NCBI GenBank assembly: GCA_947645965.1
Contig: CANSES010000012.1
Location: 1 to 27,206, forward strand
Source of the DNA: an uncultured Enterorhabdus sp.
GTDB taxonomy: Bacteria > Actinomycetota > Coriobacteriia > Coriobacteriales > Eggerthellaceae
Length of the DNA: 27,206 nt
Direction of reading: 5' to 3'
Part shown: positions 1-7,550 of the stretch, piece by piece
Position numbering within the stretch: position 1 is the stretch's first letter
How the letters are laid out: every line of letters begins with the position of its first letter
The notes under the pieces: generated by a model
The model's input: the letters and a program-made list of their open reading frames with translations, nothing else
Database searches by the model: none
What the model was told of the DNA's origin: nothing
Program-made: the position numbers and the translations under genes

Positions 1-259
1 GGTAGGCCAGCACATGGTAGTGCTCGTCCTGCTCGGAAGCGGCGTCGGCCACGGCGTTCACCGACTCGCCGCGCCCGGCCAGAAGCTCCACGGCGCAGTA
101 GTCGAAGAACGCGATGTGGCAGATGACGTCCTTCAGCGTCCAGGTGTCGCAGTAGGAGGCGGTGCGGTTCCAGTCCTCCTCGGTGAAATCGGCCACGAGC
201 ATATCCACCGCAGCCTGCTCGGCGATCAGATCATCAACCGGATTGAAGATTTCAGCCAT
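1..259 (-). CDS. DinB / maleylpyruvate isomerase N-terminal-like protein (partial, cut by left edge)
   Basis: The first 86 codons are visible; the C-terminus lies outside the window. The protein starts MAEIFNPVDDLIAEQ. Its segment around residues 40-50 (WTLKDVICHIA) resembles the start of the four-helix DinB / mycothiol-dependent maleylpyruvate isomerase metal-binding fold, where a consensus like W-T-V-R-D-L-L-x-H-L supplies the first metal-ligand histidine (here H48). Families of this kind are metal-dependent, often thiol-dependent, enzymes, but many members have no known reaction. The ATG at 259 has a good AAGGAAAGG ribosome site and follows the acyl-CoA dehydrogenase stop by 17 nt, so it is the last visible gene of the long minus-strand operon. 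That suggests a role in the same acyl-CoA pathway, for example isomerisation or detoxification; this is inference. The family assignment rests on a short N-terminus and is moderate. Confidence 0.6.
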   Translation of the reverse strand, partial: MAEIFNPVDDLIAEQAAVDMLVADFTEEDWNRTASYCDTWTLKDVICHIAFFDYCAVELLAGRGESVNAVADAASEQDEHYHVLAY

Positions 260-276
260 CGATATTACCCCTTTCC

Positions 277-1452
277 TTAGTTCTTGAACGGCTTCTGCAG
301 GGCGCGGCCGGCGATGTGGATCATGATCTCGTCGGTGCCGGCGCCGATGCGGTAGACGCGCTGGTCGCGCCAGATGCGCGAGACGCGGCTGTCCTTGGTA
401 TAGCCGATGCCGCCCATGATCTGCAGGGCCTTGTCGCACACCTCGAAGGCAGAACGGCCGCAGTACAGCTTGGCGCAGGCGGAATCCACCATCACCGACT
501 CGCCGCGATCGATCTTGGCGGCACAGCCGTACACCCAGCTGCGCATGTTCTCGATCATGATGTACATCTCGGTGATGTGCTCCTGAATGAGCTGGTTGTT
601 GCCGATGGGCTTGCCGAACTGGACGCGCTGGGTGGCGTAGCGCACGGCGTCCTCGTAGACGCACTCGGCGGCACCGAGGGACTGGGCGCAGGCCAGCACG
701 CGCTCCACCTCGAAGTTCACCATGGCCTGCATGAAGCCCTGGCCCTCAACGCCCACCAGGTCCTTCTCCTCCAGCTCCACCTCGTTCAAGGACATCTCGC
801 AGGTGTTGCCCATGTTCCAGCCGATCTTCTCCAGCGGATCGATGGTGATGCCCGGCATGAGGTTGCCCTCGTCGTCGTGCAGCTGCACCCACCACATGGA
901 GAACTTGGAGCGGTTCGCCTTGTCGGCAGGATCGTCGTCGGCGTCGCGAGCCACACACAGCATGTACTTGGAGTTGCAGGCGTTGGTCATGAAGGACTTC
1001 GAGCCGTTCAGGTACACCTTTCCGTCGCGGCGCTTGAAGGCGGTGGCCAGCGAGCTGGAGTCAGAGCCGGCGCCCGGCTCGGTGAAGCCCAGCACGAAGC
1101 CCGGGCGGCCCGCCATAACCTCGGCGAAGCACTGCTCCTGCTGCTCGGGGCTGCCGAACTCGGTCATGTCCTTCAGCGAGCAGAGGTTGCCGTACACGTA
1201 AATGGGAGCACCGTTCTTGCAGGCGCGCTCGGCCACGAGCATCAGCGTGGTCACGTCCACGGGCGTGCCGCCGAAGCGCTCGTCGACGCCGAGCATCTGA
1301 AAACCGTTCTCCAGCAGCGCGTCGGTGAACTCCTGGGGCCACTCGTGCTTCTCGTCGCACTCCTTGAAGTACTCCTCAGTGCCGTAGCGCTCCATGAGCT
1401 CATCCAGGCTCTCGAGCAACAGCTCCTGCTCGTCGGTCAAGATCATGTCCAT
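277..1452 (-). CDS. Acyl-CoA dehydrogenase family, CaiA (crotonobetainyl-CoA reductase)-like
   Basis: A 391-residue protein of normal acyl-CoA dehydrogenase length. Family landmarks are FTEPGAGSD (123-131), YATQRVQFGKPIG (272-284) and ALQIMGGIGYTKD (342-354). The usual catalytic glutamate in the C-terminal Y-E-G-T context is absent: the matching stretch is YRIGAGTDEIM with Ala371. The ending resembles carnitine-pathway CaiA. A glutamate at residue 250 (FEVERVLACA) sits where isovaleryl-CoA and long-chain dehydrogenases carry their base, so activity is plausible. Such enzymes oxidise acyl-CoA or, with reduced ETF, reduce enoyl-CoA. Next to FixC/FixX and with no sign of a full beta-oxidation set, I infer the reductive direction, using the unsaturated acid as electron acceptor. 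The ATG at 1452 is preceded by AAAGGA; a second ATG lies two codons in. The gene is 21 nt downstream of the ligase-MBL fusion. Confidence 0.9.
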   Translation of the reverse strand: MDMILTDEQELLLESLDELMERYGTEEYFKECDEKHEWPQEFTDALLENGFQMLGVDERFGGTPVDVTTLMLVAERACKNGAPIYVYGNLCSLKDMTEFGSPEQQEQCFAEVMAGRPGFVLGFTEPGAGSDSSSLATAFKRRDGKVYLNGSKSFMTNACNSKYMLCVARDADDDPADKANRSKFSMWWVQLHDDEGNLMPGITIDPLEKIGWNMGNTCEMSLNEVELEEKDLVGVEGQGFMQAMVNFEVERVLACAQSLGAAECVYEDAVRYATQRVQFGKPIGNNQLIQEHITEMYIMIENMRSWVYGCAAKIDRGESVMVDSACAKLYCGRSAFEVCDKALQIMGGIGYTKDSRVSRIWRDQRVYRIGAGTDEIMIHIAGRALQKPFKN

Positions 1453-1473
1453 GCCCTTCGTCCTTTCTCGTGT

Positions 1474-4074
1474 TTAATCCCCATCTGCGGAAAAGTAACG
1501 GCGCAGCTCTCCGCAGACTTCCCTGCGCGCCTGCCCCGCTTCCACCAAGTGGTCCAGGTGGGCCGCCGTCTCGCTGACGATGATCCAGCGCTGGATGATG
1601 GGGATGTCGTCCCAAGCGTCATAGGGAATGTTCCAATGAATGGTTTTAGCAACTTCCGTGCCAGTCATGCCGGGATGGGCCCGCAGAGCCGCGCCAATCT
1701 CGTCGAGGCGGTGCCGATGATGCTCGTGCAGCCACGTCAGGCGTGCGGGCAGGGCCTCGGCCTGGGCCTTCACATCCACGAAGCCGTGGGCCATGCAGGC
1801 AGCCCTCACCGCGTACGGCGCCATCTTGTCCAGGCTGGCCAGGTAATCGCCCAGGGCATCGGCCTGGCCCGGAAAGGGGGCGATGTTCGGCGAGCTGTTC
1901 AGCAGCACGTGATCGCCGAAGAACATCACCTGCGCCTCTTCCACGTACAGGCACTGGTGGCCCGGCGTGTGCCCCGGGGTGTCGATGACCCGCAGCGTCC
2001 AGGGGCCTATCGCGAAGGCCTCTCCGTCGGCCAGGTTCACGAAGCGCTCGGGCATGGGCCACTTCACCCGCGGGATGAGGGCCGCGTCCGTGGCCATCAG
2101 CTGGTCGAGGTCGCCATGGCAGAAGCCCTCGGCCTGCAAGCGGTCCTTCATGGTGCCGCGGTAGGCCCCCGCGCCCCGATCGCGGAACAGCGCCTCGTCG
2201 GCGGTGCTCAGGTAGATGCGCGTCTCGGGCGCGGCGATGGCCGCCGCCAGGCCCAAATGGTCGATGTGGAAGTGGGTGAGGAAGATGTCGGTGTCGGCCA
2301 TAGCCACGTCCAGGTCCTCCAGGGCCAGGTGCAGCACTTGAAACGATGCCTCGTGGCTCGTGCCCGTATCCACCAACAGCCCCCGGTCGGGGGTGCGCAG
2401 GTAGAACACGTTGGTGTAGCCGATGGGCGTGCCGCCCGAGAAGGGCACCTGAATGAGGTAGATCTCCGGATCGTTCCACACCTTCTCGTGGAAGCGCGGG
2501 GCCGCCTGCTCCTTGTGGGCGTCGAAGTAGTCCACGATGGCGCTCTTGCGCACCTTGCCGGCGCTGTCGCGGCCCATGTCGTCCATGAACACCACGTAGC
2601 GGGGCTTCTTGTAGCTGGCGATGGTCTGCTTGCAGTGGTTCTGCACCGTGGTGGCCGTGAGCAGCGCACCGGGGCGCGGTTGCACCACACAGGCCACGGC
2701 CTCCCCCATCACCGGATCGCTCGTGCCGAACACCAGGCAGTCGTCGATGTCGGCATGCTCGCGCAGCACCGATTCCACCTCGGCCACGAACACGTTCTCG
2801 CCGCCCGACTTGATCATGTCCTTCTTGCGCGAGCGGATGAAGAAGTAGCCCTCCTCATCGCGCGTCATCATGTCGCCGGTGCGCAGCCAGCCGTCCTCGG
2901 TGAAGGCGGCGGCCGTGAGATCGGGCTGGCCGTAGTAGCCGGCCATGGCGGCCTCGGTCTTGATGAGGGCCTCCCCCACTTCCCCGCAGGGCAGCTCGCG
3001 CCCCGCCTCGTCCACCACTTTCAGCTCGGCGTAGGGCATGGGGCGCCCCACGCTGCCGAGCAGGGGCGAATCGGCATCCAGCATAGCGCGGGTGATGCGC
3101 AAACTCGTGCCCGTGCCGCTTTCCGACTGGCCCCAACCGTAGTTCAGCTCGGCATTGGGGAAGCGCTCGTACACGGCGCGGATCATGGCCAAAGTGGTGG
3201 CCCCGGCCGCGCTCTGCACGATGCGCACCGACGACAGGTCGAACTGGTCGATGGTGGGGCAGCGCAAGAGCCGCTGATAGGTGGTCGGCGGCAGCAGGAT
3301 CATATGGGTGACCCGGTAGGTCTCGATATCGTGCAGGATGCGCTCGGCGTTGAAGGCCTCACAGATGATGAGCGCGGCACCCGTGGCGAAGGCGCTCGTG
3401 AACCAGCTGTGGCCGCCGTGGTGCTCTAAGGGGCACTGCACGAGCACCACCGAGCCGGGGTTGTCGATCATCCCGTTGGAGGTGGTCACACTGGCCAGTT
3501 CCACCAAATCGGCCCGATGGGTGCGGGCCGCCCCCTTGGGCAGGCCGGTGGAGCCGCCCGTGAACTGGATGCGCGAGAGGGCCGCCCCGTCCCGCACCAG
3601 CGCCGGCTCCTCGGCGCTGCACCGGGCCAGCAGCGCCTCGCCGTCGCGGCCCAAAGGTGCCGCACCGCCCACGCTGAACAGCTTCACCTCGTGGTCGAAC
3701 TGCGCGGCCGCCTCGGCGACGGCCTCGGCGAAGCGCGGATCGAAGAAGAGCACCTCGGCTGCGCTCGCGTTCACCAGGTAGCCCACCTCGCGCCCGATCA
3801 GCTTGAAGTTCAGCGGCACCGCCACCGCGCCGATCTTCTGCACGGCGTAGTAGATCTCGGGGATCTCGGGGCAGTTGGCCAAAAGATAGGCCACCTTGGC
3901 GCCGGGTCGCACCCCGGCCTCGTCGCTCAGCAGGTGGGCGAAGCGGTTCACCCGCTCGTTCATCGCCCCATAGGTGGTGCTCATCCCCTTGAACACCATG
4001 GCTGTGGCCTCGGGCCGCTCGCCCACACTGGCCAAAAACGGCTCGGCCACGTTGTCGTACTGGAAAAATCGCAT
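1474..4074 (-). CDS. Acyl-CoA ligase (AMP-forming) fused to a C-terminal metallo-beta-lactamase hydrolase domain
   Basis: An 866-residue two-domain protein. Residues 1-520 are an AMP-dependent acid:CoA ligase like CaiC/BaiB: the P-loop-like motif is FTGGSTGLPKG (171-181), NYGWGQSESG (311-320) fits the adenylate region, GWLRTGD (395-401) is the hinge aspartate motif, and GRDSAGKVRK (501-510) holds the catalytic lysine, probably K507. Residues about 525-866 are a metallo-beta-lactamase fold: HFHIDH (601-606), H702 in TPGHTPGH, D721 and H763 give a complete two-metal ligand set. The ligase would make acyl-CoA from the imported acid; the second domain could hydrolyse an acyl-CoA or an ester/lactone, which is inference. 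The ATG at 4074 (MRFFQYDNV) is chosen because it opens the ligase fold and has GAGGA/GGGAAG upstream; the open frame continues to 4215 but has no family similarity there. No stop separates the domains. Confidence 0.9.
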   Translation of the reverse strand: MRFFQYDNVAEPFLASVGERPEATAMVFKGMSTTYGAMNERVNRFAHLLSDEAGVRPGAKVAYLLANCPEIPEIYYAVQKIGAVAVPLNFKLIGREVGYLVNASAAEVLFFDPRFAEAVAEAAAQFDHEVKLFSVGGAAPLGRDGEALLARCSAEEPALVRDGAALSRIQFTGGSTGLPKGAARTHRADLVELASVTTSNGMIDNPGSVVLVQCPLEHHGGHSWFTSAFATGAALIICEAFNAERILHDIETYRVTHMILLPPTTYQRLLRCPTIDQFDLSSVRIVQSAAGATTLAMIRAVYERFPNAELNYGWGQSESGTGTSLRITRAMLDADSPLLGSVGRPMPYAELKVVDEAGRELPCGEVGEALIKTEAAMAGYYGQPDLTAAAFTEDGWLRTGDMMTRDEEGYFFIRSRKKDMIKSGGENVFVAEVESVLREHADIDDCLVFGTSDPVMGEAVACVVQPRPGALLTATTVQNHCKQTIASYKKPRYVVFMDDMGRDSAGKVRKSAIVDYFDAHKEQAAPRFHEKVWNDPEIYLIQVPFSGGTPIGYTNVFYLRTPDRGLLVDTGTSHEASFQVLHLALEDLDVAMADTDIFLTHFHIDHLGLAAAIAAPETRIYLSTADEALFRDRGAGAYRGTMKDRLQAEGFCHGDLDQLMATDAALIPRVKWPMPERFVNLADGEAFAIGPWTLRVIDTPGHTPGHQCLYVEEAQVMFFGDHVLLNSSPNIAPFPGQADALGDYLASLDKMAPYAVRAACMAHGFVDVKAQAEALPARLTWLHEHHRHRLDEIGAALRAHPGMTGTEVAKTIHWNIPYDAWDDIPIIQRWIIVSETAAHLDHLVEAGQARREVCGELRRYFSADGD

Positions 4075-4147
4075 CGACTTCCCGTCCTCGCATTCCGTGT
4101 CATGGCGCCCGCCGGCGGCGGGCCCTGCTGCAACGGGGCAAAGAGAA

Positions 4148-4173
4148 GGGGCCGGCTTCCCCGCGCCGGCCCC
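4148..4173 (-). terminator. Intercistronic hairpin, possible attenuator/terminator
   Basis: Perfect 9-bp arms GGGGCCGGC / GCCGGCCCC around an 8-nt loop. On the minus strand the stem is followed by TTCTCTTTG, an imperfect U-tract. It lies in the 109-nt gap between the enoyl-CoA hydratase-family gene and the ligase-MBL gene, so it may partly terminate or process the operon transcript. Confidence 0.5.
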
Positions 4174-4183
4174 CGTGCCCCTG

Positions 4184-4951
4184 CTACTTCGCGAACCGCT
4201 CCATGGTCTTGGCATAGGCGGTCGTTGTCGTGCAGAAGGGCGATGCCGTGGACTCGGCCTCCAGGCTCGCGGCCAAAGTCTCGTCGGCCAGGGCGTTCAT
4301 CATGGTCTTCGTGATCTGGATGGACGCATCGGGCATGGCCGACAGCTGGCGGGCGAAATCCAAGGTGGACGCCTCCAGCTCGTCGGCGGGAAACAGGCGG
4401 TTCACCAGTCCCCAGTCCTTCATCTGGGCCGCGGGAATCTTGCCGCCGATGAACAGCAGCTCCTTGGCGCGCTGGGCGCCCACCAGCTCGGGCAGCATCT
4501 TCATCATGCCCATCTCGGGGATGATGCCGATCTGGCAGAAGGCGGGCACGAACTGGGCGCGATCGCTCGCGCAGACCAGGTCGCTGGCCAGGGCCAGGGC
4601 GAAGGCACCGCCCACGGCATAGCCGTCCACCATGCACATCACGGGCTTGGAGATGGCGCGGATGGTGCGGACGGCGTTCAGGTAGCGGCGCAGAGTCTTG
4701 CGGGCCTGCTCGGGAGTGGGCTTGCCGCCGTCGCCCTGGTTAAGATCGCCGCCGCTGGAGAAGTTCTCGCCCACGCCGCGCAGCACCACCACGCGCACCT
4801 CGTCATCGTCGTCGGCCGCGCGCAGCAGATCGGACAGGATGTCCATCATCGGCGCCGAGATGGCGTTCTTCTTCTTGGGCTGGTTCAGGTAGATCACGCG
4901 AATGCCGTCGCCGACGTCCTCGGCGTAGACCACCGCTTTCTCTTCGGTCAT
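4184..4951 (-). CDS. Enoyl-CoA hydratase/isomerase family protein, probably isomerase-type
   Basis: A 255-residue crotonase-fold protein. The oxyanion-hole segments FSSGGDLN (64-71) and GYAVGGAFALA (110-120) are present. Both crotonase catalytic glutamates are missing: the position of rat E144 is Ala118 and that of E164 is Phe138. Instead Glu146, in IGIIPEMG, aligns with the single catalytic glutamate of Delta3,Delta2-enoyl-CoA isomerases (the SPEG motif of ECI2). I therefore favour a double-bond isomerase over a hydratase; CaiD-like racemase/hydratase activity is the alternative. Such an isomerase would place a double bond where the dienoyl-CoA-reductase-like or CaiA-like neighbour can reduce it. 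The ATG at 4951 has GAGGGGAG just upstream; the open frame extends to 5164 but only through the hairpin region. It is 172 nt downstream of the OYE-like gene and 109 nt upstream of the ligase fusion. Confidence 0.88.
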   Translation of the reverse strand: MTEEKAVVYAEDVGDGIRVIYLNQPKKKNAISAPMMDILSDLLRAADDDDEVRVVVLRGVGENFSSGGDLNQGDGGKPTPEQARKTLRRYLNAVRTIRAISKPVMCMVDGYAVGGAFALALASDLVCASDRAQFVPAFCQIGIIPEMGMMKMLPELVGAQRAKELLFIGGKIPAAQMKDWGLVNRLFPADELEASTLDFARQLSAMPDASIQITKTMMNALADETLAASLEAESTASPFCTTTTAYAKTMERFAK

Positions 4952-4984
4952 AGCTCTCCCCTCTTGTCGTAACTCATCGAGATC

Positions 4985-5096
4985 GGGCGGGGCGGCCGCC
5001 CTGATTCGCTCGGGCAGTCCTCGCTTGGGAGAACAGGACATTAAGTCCTGTTCTCGTCGCTGCGGAACTCGCTCGGTCAGGGCACCCGCCCCGCCC
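4985..5096. repeat. Long nested inverted repeat between the OYE-like gene and the isomerase gene
   Basis: The inner stem is perfect: GAGAACAGGAC (5029-5039), loop ATTAA, GTCCTGTTCTC (5045-5055). An outer pair, 4985-5004 and 5077-5096, matches at 18 of 20 positions (GGGCGGGGCGG... against ...CCGCCCCGCCC). The sequences between the inner and outer stems do not pair cleanly. The whole 112-bp structure fills most of the 172-nt gap and would form in the minus-strand operon transcript. No U-tract follows, so it looks more like a processing or stability element, or a mobile palindromic element, than a simple terminator. Confidence 0.75.
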
Positions 5097-5123
5097 TCTA
5101 AACTCAACTTCCGTCGAGCGCAC

Positions 5124-7217
5124 CTAGATCGCGCAGGCGGCCACGTAGCCGGCCTTGGTCGCATCGGCGATGCGGCCCGGGTTGTCGCAGTCGCCCACCA
5201 GGTACACGTCCTTCACCATGGGCTTGATCTTCTCGCCCAGGGTGTGGTTCGGGTCGAGGCCCAAGGTGATGGCCACGGTCTTCGACGGCACGAAGATGGT
5301 CTTCTCGTTGCCCTCGCGATCGGTCTGGATGCACTCCACGCCGTCCTCGCGGATGGCGGTCACGCGGGTCAGCGGGTACAGCTCCACGTTCTCGGCCTTC
5401 TTGAAGGCGCTCGTCAGACCGAAGCGCTCAGAGGGGCTCACGTCGTAGCCGATCTTCTTCTTTTCCTCGATGATGGCCGTGGTGCGGCCGGTCTCCATGC
5501 AGAGGTGGCCCAGCTCGCAGCCGGGCAGGCCGCCGCCGATGATGGCGATGTTGCGGGAGATGGGCCAGGTCATCTTGCCGGTCATCTCGCGGGCGAACGA
5601 GGGGGTGTAGTAGCGCTTCAGGAAGAAGGCGCCGCCGCCCCACATGATGTTGTTGAACAGGCCCTTCTTGCCGTGGGGCTTGTGGCCGTTCAGCATTTCA
5701 AGGAAGTCGTGGGAGGTGATGACGTTCTTGCCGTCGGCGCCGGGCACATCAAGCCCGATGGGGGCGCCGCCCACGGCCACGATGGCCGCGTCCGGCTTCA
5801 CGGAGCTCACGAGCGCCGGGGTCACCTCCGTGTTCAGGTGCACGGTGATCTCGGGGTGCTTCTTCATCTCGTTCATGAGGTAGGTCAGGTAGCGCTCGTG
5901 GTAGGGGCTGAAGATGGAGCTCATCTTCACGCAGCCGCCCAGGCGCGGGCCCTGCTCGTAGAGGTCCACCTTGTGTCCGCGCTGGGCCGCCGTGAGCGCC
6001 GCGTTGATGCCGGCCGGGCCGGAGCCCACGACCATGACCTTCTTCGGGGCGTTGGTCTTGGGGTACAGCTCGTGATCGAGGGCAGCGCCCAGGTGCGGGT
6101 TCACGCCGCAGCACTCCAGCGACAGGCCGCGGGACACCACGTCGTCGATGCAGCGGCAGCACACGATGCACTTGCGCATGTCCTCGGTGCGGTCCTCCAT
6201 CACCTTCAGCGGCAGGGCCGGGTCGGCGATGGAATAGCGCAAACCGGCGATGACGTCGCACTTGCCATCGGCCAGATTCTGCTCCATGATGGTGGGGTCG
6301 GTGTTGCGGTAGCCCTGGCCCACGGGCTTTTTGGCCACGGTCTTGATCTCCTGGGCGATGTACATCCAGTGACCGTCCTCGATGCCCTTGGTGGTCAGCG
6401 GCACGCTCGTCTCATGCCATCCCACCGACAGGTCGTGCAAATCGAGGCCGGCCTCTTCCATCCACACGGCGATCTGCTTGGCCTCTTCCATGGACAGGCC
6501 CGGGCCGTTGTCGGTCTTGATGAAGTCCACCGGCGACCAGCGCACCACGATGGGGAAATCCGGGCCGACGATCTCGCGGACGCCGCGGATGACCTCCAGG
6601 GTGAGGCGGGCGCGGTTCTCCAGGCTGCCGCCGTACTGGTCGGTACGGTTGTTGGTGGCCTGGCTCATGAAGCGGCTCAAGATACCGCCCACGCCGGCCA
6701 TGACCTCGACGGCGTCGAATCCGGCCTCCACGCAGACGCGCACGGCGTTGAAGTACTGCTCCTTGAACTCCTCGATCTGCTCCAGGGTCATGGCCTTGAA
6801 GCCGCCCATCATGGGGATGACGGCGATGTCGGAGGGGCCATAGGGGCTCTCCTTGGCATCAGCGGCCGGCTTGAAGTCGTGCACATAGTAGATCTGGGCG
6901 CAGATGAGGCCGTCGTGCTTGTGCACCGGATCGACCATGTACTTCTTCAGCTCGGGAACGCAGCTCTCGCCGTAGCAGCAGGGCAGCGGGTGCAGCCCCT
7001 CGATATCGGTGCGCTTCCAGGGGCAGATGGTCTGAATGATCATAGCGGTGCCGCCCGCGGCGCGCTCCTCCAGATAGGCAGCCAAACGATCGGTGGGGTG
7101 GTTGTCGTCATCCACGTAGCCGTGGCCCGGCGACATAGACGTGGTGATCATGCGATTCTTCAACGTCACGCCGTTCACCTTCAGAGGCGAGCCCAAAATG
7201 GGGTATTGCTTGCTCAT
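5124..7217 (-). CDS. NADH:flavin oxidoreductase / 2,4-dienoyl-CoA reductase-like (FadH/BaiCD/BaiH type)
   Basis: A 697-residue protein with the FadH architecture. The N-terminal FMN barrel (about 5-340) includes TNNRTDQYGGSLENR (188-202) and the active-site His268 (VGWHET). A 4Fe-4S region follows with Cys350, 353, 354, 356, 369 and 370. The C-terminal part (about 392-697) has an FAD motif VVGSGPAG (396-403) and an NAD(P)H motif IIGGGLPG (559-566). FadH-type enzymes move hydride from NAD(P)H through FAD and the cluster to FMN and reduce enone-like acyl-CoA; BaiCD and BaiH are bile-acid relatives. Two oddities: the stretch matching FadH GSEGYLIN reads AGVGGILS, so the catalytic tyrosine is replaced by glycine, and the cysteine spacing is C-x2-C-x2-C rather than the usual C-x2-C-x3-C. 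A different substrate shape is likely. The ATG at 7217 has AAGGAG 8 nt upstream. Confidence 0.92.
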   Translation of the reverse strand: MSKQYPILGSPLKVNGVTLKNRMITTSMSPGHGYVDDDNHPTDRLAAYLEERAAGGTAMIIQTICPWKRTDIEGLHPLPCCYGESCVPELKKYMVDPVHKHDGLICAQIYYVHDFKPAADAKESPYGPSDIAVIPMMGGFKAMTLEQIEEFKEQYFNAVRVCVEAGFDAVEVMAGVGGILSRFMSQATNNRTDQYGGSLENRARLTLEVIRGVREIVGPDFPIVVRWSPVDFIKTDNGPGLSMEEAKQIAVWMEEAGLDLHDLSVGWHETSVPLTTKGIEDGHWMYIAQEIKTVAKKPVGQGYRNTDPTIMEQNLADGKCDVIAGLRYSIADPALPLKVMEDRTEDMRKCIVCCRCIDDVVSRGLSLECCGVNPHLGAALDHELYPKTNAPKKVMVVGSGPAGINAALTAAQRGHKVDLYEQGPRLGGCVKMSSIFSPYHERYLTYLMNEMKKHPEITVHLNTEVTPALVSSVKPDAAIVAVGGAPIGLDVPGADGKNVITSHDFLEMLNGHKPHGKKGLFNNIMWGGGAFFLKRYYTPSFAREMTGKMTWPISRNIAIIGGGLPGCELGHLCMETGRTTAIIEEKKKIGYDVSPSERFGLTSAFKKAENVELYPLTRVTAIREDGVECIQTDREGNEKTIFVPSKTVAITLGLDPNHTLGEKIKPMVKDVYLVGDCDNPGRIADATKAGYVAACAI

Positions 7218-7262
7218 AAACTGTTTCTCCTTTTCCTTCTGATTCTTTGGGTCCCGTCTGCC

Positions 7263-7550
7263 CTATCCCAGGCGGAACTCCACGCCCATGCCGCCGCGCG
7301 GGTAGTTCCACGACTTCACCACGGTGCCGCCCGCGGCCACCAAACAGGTACCGCACTCCAGGCAGCCGGCATAGTCGAAAGTCAGCTCGCCGTCCTCGTT
7401 GATGACGTACAGGCCCGCGGGGCACAGCTTCACGAGGCGCGCGATTGTGGCCGCGTCCCCGTCTGTGTCCACATCGATGTGGGCGAACTCCTCGTCAACG
7501 TGGAACTTGTCCACAGCGAGCTTCTCCTCAACGGTCATATCCTCGATCAC
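7263..7550 (-). CDS. fixX: FixX-type ferredoxin-like protein
   Basis: A 95-residue protein, the normal length for FixX, and close by eye to E. coli FixX throughout (VEEKLAVDKFHVDEE, CPAGLY, FDYAGCLECGTC, PRGGMGVEFRLG). Cys43, Cys63, Cys66 and Cys69 would bind one 4Fe-4S cluster. FixX completes FixC, giving together the equivalent of an ETF:quinone oxidoreductase. I chose the GTG at 7550 because it overlaps the fixC stop in a GTGA arrangement typical of translational coupling; an ATG four codons later (7538) is the alternative. It precedes the OYE-like gene by 45 nt. In the E. coli cai/fix system FixX carries electrons toward crotonobetainyl-CoA reduction; the same role here, toward the CaiA-like dehydrogenase, is inference. 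Confidence 0.93.
   Translation of the reverse strand: MIEDMTVEEKLAVDKFHVDEEFAHIDVDTDGDAATIARLVKLCPAGLYVINEDGELTFDYAGCLECGTCLVAAGGTVVKSWNYPRGGMGVEFRLG

Noticed and set aside
316..3429. Very long plus-strand open frame (over 1000 codons) opposite the dehydrogenase and ligase genes
   Set aside because: It is rich in His, Ala, Gly, Leu and Val and has no recognisable domain, as expected for the antisense of GC-rich coding sequence. The minus-strand frames carry clear family motifs.
4075..4215. N-terminal extension of the ligase-MBL protein by 47 residues
   Set aside because: The extension is low-complexity, would overlap the upstream gene's stop region and hairpin, and the ATG at 4074 has a ribosome site and fits the family start.
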